A stretch of 64,000 bases of DNA from Variovorax paradoxus (lineage in GTDB: Bacteria > Pseudomonadota > Gammaproteobacteria > Burkholderiales > Burkholderiaceae_C): assembly GCF_018614875.1 (NCBI RefSeq), contig NZ_JAGGNW010000028.1, positions 21,717 to 85,716 on the forward strand. The letters are read 5' to 3'. This document shows, one piece after another, positions 16,584 through 27,300 of the stretch; positions within the stretch are counted from its first letter, which is position 1; the number at the start of each line of letters is the position of its first letter. The position numbers were made by a program, and so were the translations under genes. A model generated the notes under the pieces. The model was not told the DNA's origin and did no database searches. It was given only the letters and a program-made list of their open reading frames with translations.

Positions 16584-18359
16584 ATGCGCCCTCTTCCTTT
16601 GCGACTGCCGTCGGGCGGTCTTTTCGCACGCGGCACCCGTTCCCTCCTGAGACACCCGCTCACGCTTCTGGGCACCGCATTGCTCGGCATGTCGGCCCAG
16701 GCGCAGGTCAATCCGGCGGCGGTGGACCGGCAAAACCAGATCATCGAACGCCAGCAGCAGGACCGGCTGCGCGAGGAACAGGACCGTGCCATGCGTGCGC
16801 TGCCGCCGCCCGGCGGCACCAACCTCCAGGAGGTCAAGCCGCAGGTGTCGGTGCCCGATCTGGGCGTGCAGTGCCGCGACATCCACGAGATCCGCTTCGT
16901 CGGCGACACCCAGCACCTGCCGGACAACCTGAAACGCAGCCTCCAGAATGCCAACGCGGGCCGCTGCCTGGGTGTGTCCGACCTCGAAACCGTCCTGGCC
17001 ACGCTCACCAAGAGCTACATCGATCGCGGCTACATCACCACCCGCGCCTACCTGCCCGCGCAGGACCTGCGCAGCGGCGTGCTCGAGGTGACGGTGGTCG
17101 AAGGCAAGATCGAGCGCTTCGAGGTCACCGGCGGCAGCGAACGCGCCCAGTGGATCCGCGGCGCCTTTCCGGCCAGCCCCGGCGACCTGCTGAACCTGCG
17201 CGACCTGGAACAGGGCATCGACCAGGTCAACAGCCTGGCCGCCAACAACGCCAAGCTCGACCTGCGCCCCGGCAGCGCGCCCGGCCAGACCGTGGTGGTG
17301 GTCGAGAACCCGGCCGCCTTCCCGGTGCACCTCTACACATCGCTCGACAACTCGGGCACGCGCGCCACCGGCAAGGACAACGCCTCGGCCACGGTCACCT
17401 TCGACAGCCTGCTCGGCCTGAACGAGCTGATCTCGATCACGAAGCGCCAGTCGGTGCTGCCCGAGCGCTGGGACCACAAGTCGGACTCGACCGGCCTGCG
17501 CGTCGTGCTGCCCTTCGGCTACAACACCTTCAGCGTCGACGCGAGCCAGAGCAACTACACCAACGTGCTGCGCCTGCCCAGCGGCCAGAGCCTCAAGTCC
17601 GAAGGCACCACCATCAGCCGCAGCTTCACGGCCGACCGCGTGGTCTACCGCGACCAGGCCAGCCGCATCTCGCTGTCGGCGCGCATCGGGACGCAGTCCA
17701 GCCGCAATTGGCTCGGCGGCGAATTCCTGCAGGTGGCCAGCCGTGACCTCAGCACGCTCGACGTGGGTGCCAGCGCCTTCACGCAGGTGGGCGGCGGCAT
17801 CCTCAATGCGCGGCTGGGCTACGTGAAGGGCCTGCGGGCCTTCGGCGCGCTGCGCGATGCCGGTGACCTCGATGCCGACCTCCCGCACGCGCAATTCCGC
17901 AAGCTCACGCTCGACCTGGGCTTCTCGCGCCGCTTCGAAGTGGCCAGCCGCGCCTTCACCGTGTCGAGCCAGTTCAGCGGCCAGCACGCCTACGACACGC
18001 TCTACGGCACGCAGCAGGTGCTGATCGGCGGAGGATCTTCCGTGCGCGGCTTCCTCAACACCGTGCTCAGCGGCGACAGCGGCTTCTACCTGCGCAACGA
18101 ACTGTCGATGCCGTGGCAGCTCGCGCTGGGCAAAGGCTCGCCGTTGCAAGGCCGCATCTACACCGGCTTCGACGTGGGCCGCGTGAGCAACCGCGCGAGC
18201 GGCGTGCCCTCGGGCTCGCTGTCGGGCGCCACGCTCGGCGCGGCCTTCCAGTGGAAGACGCTGAGCCTCGACGTCTTCGCCTCGCGCGCCGTGCACGTGC
18301 CCAGCACGCTCACGCGCGAAGGCACCCTCTACGGCTTCCGCCTTTCCGCTTCCCTCTGA
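16584..18359 (+). CDS. TpsB outer-membrane transporter of a two-partner secretion system (FhaC/ShlB family)
   Basis: The protein has 591 residues with a signal peptide ending SAQAQ near residue 41. A Gln/Arg-rich helix follows (RQNQIIERQQQDRLREEQDRAM, typical H1 plug region), then the POTRA part with C-RDIHEIRFVGD and GRCLGVSDLETVLATLTKSYIDRGYITTRAYLPAQDL. The 16-stranded barrel follows, with FSRRFEV, VLIGGGSSVRGF (the conserved VRGY/F tip motif of the barrel-spanning loop) and a C-terminal strand ending in an aromatic-rich segment. It exports the FhaB-like partner encoded 13 nt downstream. No strong Shine-Dalgarno is seen before the ATG. Confidence 0.9.
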   Translation: MRPLPLRLPSGGLFARGTRSLLRHPLTLLGTALLGMSAQAQVNPAAVDRQNQIIERQQQDRLREEQDRAMRALPPPGGTNLQEVKPQVSVPDLGVQCRDIHEIRFVGDTQHLPDNLKRSLQNANAGRCLGVSDLETVLATLTKSYIDRGYITTRAYLPAQDLRSGVLEVTVVEGKIERFEVTGGSERAQWIRGAFPASPGDLLNLRDLEQGIDQVNSLAANNAKLDLRPGSAPGQTVVVVENPAAFPVHLYTSLDNSGTRATGKDNASATVTFDSLLGLNELISITKRQSVLPERWDHKSDSTGLRVVLPFGYNTFSVDASQSNYTNVLRLPSGQSLKSEGTTISRSFTADRVVYRDQASRISLSARIGTQSSRNWLGGEFLQVASRDLSTLDVGASAFTQVGGGILNARLGYVKGLRAFGALRDAGDLDADLPHAQFRKLTLDLGFSRRFEVASRAFTVSSQFSGQHAYDTLYGTQQVLIGGGSSVRGFLNTVLSGDSGFYLRNELSMPWQLALGKGSPLQGRIYTGFDVGRVSNRASGVPSGSLSGATLGAAFQWKTLSLDVFASRAVHVPSTLTREGTLYGFRLSASL

Positions 18360-18372
18360 GATCGAGCACACC

Positions 18373-21300
18373 ATGAACCACATCTACCGAGTCGTCTGGA
18401 ATGCCGTCTCCGCCACTTGGACAGCCGTCGCGGAAACCGCACGGGGGAACGGCAAGAGCAGCAAGACCGCCACGCGCCGCCGCGGCGTCATGGCCTTCGG
18501 CGCGCTGGCGCTGCTTCCGCCATTCGCGCTCGCGCAGGTCGCGTCCGTGGTGGTCGCGCCGGGCACCAACCTCAACACCTACGTCGCGCCCAATGGCGTG
18601 ACGGTGGTCAACATCAACCAGGCCAATTCAGCGGGCCTGTCGCACAACCAATACAACAGCTTCAACGTCAACGCGATCGGCCTGATCCTCAACAACACGA
18701 CCAGCGCGCAGCAGATTGCGTGGCAGTCGCAACTCGCAGGTCAGATCACGGCCAACTTCAACCAGACCAGCGCCGCGCGGGTGATCCTGAACGAAGTGGT
18801 GTCCAACAACCGCAGCAAGCTGGCCGGCTTCACCGAAGTGCTTGGCGGCAAGGCCGACGTGGTGCTGGCCAACCCCTACGGCATTACCTGCTCAGGCTGC
18901 GGCTTCATCAACACCGACCGCGTGACGCTGAGCACCGGCAATCCCTTTCTCGTTTCGAACGGCGGACTCGGCGGCTTCAGCGTGGGCCAGGGCGACATCC
19001 TGATCACCGGCACGGGCTTGAACGCGACGGCGCAGCAGGTGCTCGACCTGGTGACGCGCTCGGTGCGCATCGAAGCGCCCATCAACGCGCAAGACCTCAC
19101 CATCGCGGCCGGCACCAACAAGTGGAGCTACGACACGCGCGCCGTGACCGGCGCGGCCACGCCCACGGGCAGCGCGCCGGTCTATTCGATCGACACGGCT
19201 GCACTCGGCGGCATGTACGCCAACCGCATCCGCCTGAGCTCGACCGAGGCCGGCGTGGGCGTGCGCATGCTGGGCGACGCCGCCGCGAGCGCAAGCGACT
19301 TCACGCTCACGGCGGCCGGCAAGGTCGAGCTGCAAAATCGCATTTCCGCCGCCACCGACGTGAATGTGAGTACCACGGGCACCGACGCCGCTGCGCTCGC
19401 GCTGACCGACGCCAGCCTCACCTCGACCGGCAAGACCACGCTCGCGGCCACCGGCGGCGCATCGATCACGGGCAGCGCGCTCGTGGCGGGCACAGACCTG
19501 TCGGTGAGCGCAGCGAGCCTGCTCGACACGGCCAGCGCCTCGGGCGTTGCCAACAACAACCTGCGCCACGCGGGCGGCGCGCTGACGCTGGCCGTCGGCA
19601 ACACGGCCTCGCTCGGCGCCACCGAATGGAGCGCAGCCGGTGCCTGGAACGGCACCTTCGGCAACCTCGTGACCACGGGCGCGACCAAGCTCTACAGCAG
19701 CGGCGGCACGCTGATCGCCAGCGCGGACAAGGGTGACCTGGCGCTGGGCCTCGCCGCGCTGCAGTCGGCGGGCAACATGTCGTTCACGTCGAGCGGCACG
19801 ATCAGCACCGCCACGGGTGGCGCGCTGCAATCGCTGGGCGGCAACCTCGCGCTAACGGCGGGCAACGGCATCACGAATGCCGGCACGATGACGGCCGACA
19901 AGGGCGCGGTCACGGTGCGCGCCGACGGTGCCATTGCCAACAGCGGCCAGATCCACGCCGCGCAGAACCTCGACATCGCGGACCGCACGGGCGGCGCCAC
20001 TGCCAGCCTTGCCAACAGCGGCACGCTGCTGGCTGAACAGGCGCTGGCGCTGAAGGCAGCCGCCTTGAGCAACACGGCCGCCGCGCGCATCCAGGCGCAG
20101 ACCGGCAGCACGGCCGACGCAGCCAGCATCGACAACGCGGGCGCGTGGCTGCTGTCGCAAGCGGCTGGCGCGAGCGACAAGATCAGCGTGACGGGCGCGC
20201 TCGCCAACAGCGGCACGCTGCAGGGCGCGGGCACCGTGGCGGTGGGCGCGGGCAGCGTGAACAACACGGGCACGCTGATCGGCACCGACCTCGCGGCCAC
20301 CACCACGGGCGACTTCACCAACAGCGGCACCGCGCAAGCCAGCGGCACGCTCGGCGTGATCAGCGGAGGCGCCGTCACCAACATCGCCCCCGGCGTGCTG
20401 AAAGCCGCGACGCTGAACCTCACGGCCGCCAAGGGCCTGGTCAACGCGGGCATTGCCACCGCCGACAGCGGCAACGCCACGCTACGCGTGGACGGCACGC
20501 TGAACAACAGCGGCCAGTTGCATGCCAAGGGCAACATCGACATCGCCGACCGCAATGCGGGCGCGACGCAGGCCGTCATCAACAGCGACAAGCTGCTGGC
20601 CGAACAGGCACTGGCGCTGAAGGCCGCATCGTTCAACAACACGGCCACCGGCTGGACGCAGGCGGCCACGGGCAGCACGGCCACGCTGGGCTCGCTCGAC
20701 AACGCGGGCACGTGGCTGCTGTCGCAGAACGCGGGCGCGAAGGACCAGGTCACCGCATCGGGCGCCGCCACCAACAGCGGCACGCTGCAGAGCGCGGGCG
20801 ACCTGGGCGCGACGGCCGCGAGCCTGCTCAACAGCGGCAGCGTGCTGGCCGCGAGCAAGATCGACGTCACCACCACCGGCAACCTGCGCAACGCCGCTGG
20901 CGGCGCCATGCAGGCCGGCACCGCGCTCACGCTCACCGGCGGCAACGCGGTGAGCAACGCAGTCACCGCCTCGCTGAAGGGCCAGACCGTAGCCCTCAAC
21001 GCGGGCAACGGCCTGACCAACGCAGGTGGCATCGAGGCCAGCGCTGGCGCCGCCACGCTGCGCGTGAACGGCACGCTGAACAACAGCGGCACCGTGCACG
21101 CCACCGCCAACATCGACATCGCCGACCGCAACGGCGCGTCGACGCAGACCGTCGCCAACAGCGGCACGCTGTTGGCCGACCAGGCTTTCGCGCTCAAGGC
21201 CGCGGGCATGACCAACGCCGCCGCGGGCCGCCTGCAGGCCAACACCGGCAGCACCGTGGCCGTGGTCAGTCTCGACAACCAGGGCACGTGGCTGCTGTCG

Positions 21301-24300
21301 CAGCAGGGCGCGGCCGCCGACACCGTGAACGTGACCGGCACGCTGACCAACAGCGGCACGCTGCAGAGCGCGGGCAACGAGACGCTCACCGCCGACCAGA
21401 TCACCAACACCGGCAAGCTCATCGCCGGAGGCAACCTCACGGCCAACGTGACGACGGGCCTGAACAACGACGGCGCGGCAGCCACCGTACAGGCCGGCAA
21501 GCAACTGTCGGTGCAGGGTTCGGGCGCTGCGCTCGTCACCACCGCCGACAGCAAGATGCTCGGCGACGGGCTGGCCATCGACGTGGCCAGCATCGACAAC
21601 AGCGGCACCATTCAAGGTGGCACGCGCAGCGACAGCACGGTGGCGGTGGCCAACACGCTCGCCAACCGTGCCACCGGCGTGCTGACCGCGGCCACCGCCT
21701 CGGGCGGCGCCGGCACGGTGGCCGCCACGACGATCACGAACGACGGCAAGCTGCAGTCCTCGGGCGCGCTCACGCTGGGCGTGGGCACGGGCGGCCTGAC
21801 CAGCAACGGCACCGTCATCGCCGAACGCGACCTCACGCTGCAAAGCCGCAACGCCAACAACTACACCGCCACCGTCAACGGCCTGATGCAAAGCCGCAGC
21901 GGCACTCTCGCGGTGAACGGCACGGGCGCGAGCACGTTGAACATCGGCGCCACCGGCACGGTGGTCGGCCAGCAGCTCACGGCCACGCTGGGCACCATCA
22001 ACCTGGCCAACGGCGCCACACTGTCTTCGGACCGCGACATGACGCTCACGCTCGGTACGCTGGCGATCGGCGGTGCGAACGCGGCGGTGCTGGGCTCGAC
22101 CGACCAGAGCGTGCCGTCGCAGACGCGCATTACCACGACCAACGCGCTGACCAACAACGGCCTGCTGTTCTCGGGCAACGACCTGACCGTGCGCGCGCCG
22201 TCGATCACCAACGGCCTCACGGGCGGCATCTCCGCATTGCACGACCTGAGCGTGACCGCCACCACGGGCGACCTGATGAACCAGGGCGCGCTCTATGCGG
22301 GCAATGCGCTCACGGCCTCGGCCACCTCGGGCACGCTCACCAACGCGGCCACGCTGACGGCCTACCAGGGCACGATCAGCGCGGGCAAGTCGGTCACCTT
22401 GAGCGCCGACACGCTGGTCAACAACAGCACCATCGACAGCAACGGCGCCATCACGCTGACCGCACGCGAGCTGCGCAACGAGGTGCTCGGTGGCGACACC
22501 CGCGCCTACGGCGCCGAGTCGACTCGCGTAAAGGTGCAGACCGACCACGACAGCAAGGGCTACAACGGCCATGGCTGCTGCGACCAGTACGAGAGCTGGT
22601 ACTACAAGGAGACCTGGTACAAGGACCAGTCCTACGTGGGCGGTGCGCCGACCATCAAGCCGCAGATCACGGGCGCCGGCGCGGTCAGCCTGAATTTCAG
22701 CATCGGCAAGAACCTGGGCGGCGTGATCTCGGGCGACACAGTGACGTTGACGGGCACCGGCAGTGGTGCCACCTTCACCAATGACGACCTCGCGCTGAAG
22801 CGGACTTCCTACACGCGCACCTGGACCGAGGAAACCAAGTACAAGGCGGCCGGCCCGCTCACGTACCACGAACGCAGCGTCATCGACGACAACACCACCA
22901 ACGCCGTCACCGAAAACAGCAACATCGGCGCCGGAATCTACGCCCGCCTGCTGAGCGGCAGCAACTTCGCGCTGACCAACAACGGTTCCACCGCGGTACA
23001 GACGCAGGACATGAAGAAGGGCGACGCCAAGACCGCCTCGGTCTCGGCGTTGAACGGCAGCAATGCCACCAAGGGCACGGTCAGCGGTGCGGTCACGAGC
23101 ACCACCGGCGCGGCCACCGGCAGCGTCACGCCCGTCACCACACTCAACGGTCGCTCTGCCATTTCGTTCGTCGCGGTGAATGCGGCCAACGGCGTAAAGG
23201 GCACCTCGTTCGGCGGCATCAACATCCCGCTGCCGACCAACCCGAACGGCCTCTACGTCATCGGCAGGGAGCCGGGCGCCAAGTACCTGGTCGAGAGCAA
23301 TCCGCGCTACCAGATCGGTTCGTCCACTGTGGGCTCGGACTACCTGGCCAAGCTGCTGGGCTACGACGCCGACACGCTCGTGCGCCGCCTCGGCGACTCG
23401 AGCTACGAGGCCTACCTGATCAAGCAACAGCTCATCGCGCAGACCGGCAACTCGCTGCTCGCCGGCGCGAAGGACGCGAGCGCGCAAGTGCAGGGCCTCA
23501 TGGACTCGGCCGCCGGCGAAAGCAAGGCGCTGGGCCTGGTCTACGGCCAGGCGCTCACGCCCGAGCAGCAATCGAAACTCACGCGCGACATCGTGTGGAT
23601 GGTGCAGACCGAGATCGACGGCCAGGTGGTGCTCGCGCCCGTGGTGTACCTGTCGCCGCAGACCAAGGACGGCGTCACGCGGAGCGCGGTCATCACGGCC
23701 GCCACCGCCAACCTCAGCCTTACCTCGCTGACCAACACCGGCGGCACCATCGCCGGCACGCAGACACTGAACGTGGTGTCGGTGGGCGACGTGACCAACA
23801 CCTCGGGAACGATCAAGGGCGGCAACGTGGCCGTCACGTCCACGCAGGGCAGCATCGTCAACCAGACCGCGGCCAATGGCTCGGGCGGCGACCAACGCTA
23901 CATGACCGACATCGGCAAGACGGCGTCGATCGAATCGACCGGCACGCTGTCGCTGGATGCGGCGAAGAACATCACCAACACCGGCGCCAACGTGACGGCG
24001 GGCGGCGATGCGAGCCTGAAGGCTGGCGGCAACGTCAGCTTCGACACCATTCAGAACAAGACCACCGACACCACGCACGCCAGCTTCGGCAATTCGCTGA
24101 ACGGCGGCATGAGCAGCACCTCGACCACCACGGTCACCCAGGTGAAGTCGGGCCTCACGAGCGGCGGCAACCTGTCGATCGATGCGGGCAAGGACATCAC
24201 GCTGGCCGGCACCGATACCAAGGCCGCGGGCAACGCCGACCTGAAGGCCGGCGGCGACCTGAACATCATCGCGCGCGAGAACAGCAAGACCACGCACACG

Positions 24301-27300
24301 AAGAGCCAGGCCAGCGGCCTGGGCATGAACAACTCGCTGTACGGCACCACCACGGTCACCACCGATTCGAACTCGGTGCGCAACGTGGGCAGCACGCTGC
24401 AGGTGGGCGGCAATTCGACGCTCACCGCGAAGAACGACATCACGGTGCAGGGCTCGACAGTCGACGTGAAGGGCAACGGAACGGTGAGCGCGACCAACGT
24501 CAACGTGCTGGCCGGCCGCAACTACGATGAGAGCAACACCACCACCAAGAAGACCGGCATCATGCAGGTGGGCGCGTCGAGCAGCGGCGCGGCCAGCGCA
24601 GGTGCGGGCGCGACATCCGCGTCGAAGAGCGATCACAACGGCGCGTCGGCCTCGGCTTCGGCCCAAGCCAGCGCCGAGGCTTCGGGCAAGGGCTCGGCGG
24701 GCCTGGCGTTCAGCTCCGACACCACCACCAAGACGCAGACCACCGACCTGAAGTATGTGGGCTCCAGCCTCAACTTCGGCGGCGACGTCACGGTCAACGC
24801 CAGCAAGGACGTGACGCTGCAGGGCTCGTCGGTGAGCGCTGGCGGCAATGCGACGGTGAACGCAAAGAACGTGAACCTGCTGGCGGCCGAGGACAAGTCG
24901 ACCTCGACCACCAACGTGAGTTCGACGCGCGTGGGCCTGATGGCCAGCACCGACAACACCGCCAAGGCCGAGGCGCAAGCCGGTGCCAGCGCGGCAGCGG
25001 GCAAGGGCATTCCGAACGCCAATGCGCAGGCCTCGGCGGGCGTGTCGGCCACCACCGAGAACCACGTCGACCTGGTGCAGAAGAGCGACACCACCACCAG
25101 CACGCTCGACACGAAGAACCGGGGATCGTCGATCAGCGCGGGCGGCAACCTGGCCATCAAGGCGAGCGACACGCTGAACGTCGAGGGCTCCAAGCTCGCG
25201 TCGGGCGGTGACATGAAGCTGGACGCCAACAACATGACGTTCAAGGCGGTCGACGACAAGCACGAAGTCAGCACCACCAGCAGCGTCACCACCGCCGGCC
25301 TCTATGCCAGCGGCAAGGCCGAGGCCGGCGTGGAAGGCGGCGCGTCGGCGGGCCTGGGCGCGCGGGCCGGCGCTTCCGCGAAGGCAGAGGCTTCGGGCGA
25401 AGTCGGCCTCTATGGCTCGAACACGCGCGGCAGCACGGTGGACGGTTCGACCACGGCGCAAACGTCGAGCATCTCGGCCGGCGGCAGCATCACGCGCACC
25501 GCCGCCACCAACATCACCGACGTGGGCACGCAGATCGAGGCGGGCGGCAACTTCACCCAGTCGGCCGCGACCATCACCAGCAAGGCCGCGGCCAACACCA
25601 CCTACAGCTCGTCGAACAGCGCGACCGACACCGCCAAGGTGGGCGTCTATGCGGAGGCTTCAGCCGGAGCCAGCGCCAGCGCCAAGGCGGGACCCGGCGC
25701 CAGCAAGCCGGGCGCCACGTCGACCGATGCCGGCGCGGGCGTTCGCGCCAGCTACCGGCACGACGACAGCGCCAGCCGCTCGGCCAGCAGCGACGCGGTG
25801 GTGTCGAACATCAAGGTGGGCGGGAGCGTGAACAGCCAGTCCAGCGGCACCACCACGATGGAAGGCACCAATATCGCGGCCGGCAGGGACGTGACCCTCG
25901 GCGCCAGTTCGCTGAACTACTCGGCCGCGACGAACACGGCCAGCGGCAGCAGCAACAGCACCAGCGCGGGCGGCAGCGTGAGCGTGGACCTGGTGAACAA
26001 GAGCGCCGCGGTGGGCGTCAACTATGCCGGCAGCACGAGCAATGGCAGCAGCAGCACGGCGGTGGTCGGCGGCATCACGGCCGGCGGCAACCTCGCTGTG
26101 ACCACCACCGGCGACACGCGCTTCGAGGGCACCAACATCGCAGCCGGCGGCGCGGCCGGCGTGAGCGCGGGAGGCAAGATCGACTTTGCCGCCGCGAAGA
26201 ACACCGCCAGCGCCAGCAGCCAGGACGTGGGCGTCGACGTGGCCGTGTCGGCCGGCGCCAAGGGCGGCAGCGGCAGCGCCGCCGTGAACTACGCCAAGTC
26301 GACCAGCAGCAGCAGCGACGACGTGGCCGGCAGCATCCAGAGCGGCAGCGGCCCTTTGACCCTCAAGAGCGGCGGCGACGCCACCTTCACCGGCACGCAG
26401 ATTGCGAGCAACAGCGATATCGCCGTGCAGGCGGGCGGCAACCTGGCATTCAACGCGGCGCGCAGCACGTCGAGCAGCGAGTCGCTGAGCGTGGACGTGT
26501 CGGCGGCCGCTTCGGGCGGCAAGAAGGAGAACGTGGGCGGCACCACCAATGCCGGCACCGGCAAGAAGACCGGCGGGAAGACCATGGACGAGCGCAGCGG
26601 CGAGGCTTCGGTCGGCGTGGGCTACAGCAAGGCGAACAGCGACATCGCGACCGGCGCGAGCATCCAAAGCAACGGCGGCAGCATCTCGGTATCGTCGGGC
26701 AAGAACACCTCATTCGAAGGCACGCAGGTCGCAGCGACCGGCGCCGTCGGTGTGAGCGCGGGCGGCACGGTGACGCAGACCGAGGCCAGGAGCAGTTCGA
26801 GCTCGCTGGGCGTTCAGGTGTCGGCATCGGGCTCCGGTTCCAGCCTGACGCCGGAGAAGAAGGCGGGCGCGAAGGCGCCAGCGGCGACGCCAGCGCCTGC
26901 CGCTCCTGCCCCCGCTCCCGCTGTGGCACCGGCTCCAGCCGGCGCTCCGGTCGCGTCGCCGGCCTCCGCCCCGCCGAAGACCCCCGCGCAACTCACGCAG
27001 CAAAAGGGCAGCGGCGTGGCGTCGGTCGGCGTGCAAACCGAGTCGAGCAACACCAGCCAGAAGACTACGCTGGCCGGCGGACAGGGCGTGACCGTCACGC
27101 AGGGCACCGCCAACCCGGCCACGCGCCGGATCAGCGCCAGCGTGCCGATGCCGGCCGCGCTGCCGCCGGGCAAGACCGTGGCGGCAAAGACCGCCGAGGG
27201 CAAGCCGCTGCCGGCCTGGTTGAAGCTGGACCCCGCCACCGGCAAGTTCAGCGGCAACCCGCCGGCGGACTTCAAGGGCGAACTGAAGATCAACGTCAGC

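Noticed and set aside
15908..17011. Long minus-strand open frame (367 codons)
   Set aside because: It crosses the TpsB 5' region and the intergenic space, has no domain, and TpsB on the plus strand is certain; high-GC shadow.
20482..25461. Minus-strand open frame of 1659 codons opposite the adhesin
   Set aside because: Composition (Arg/Ala/Gly/His-rich, no motifs) is that of an antisense shadow of the repetitive beta-helix gene.
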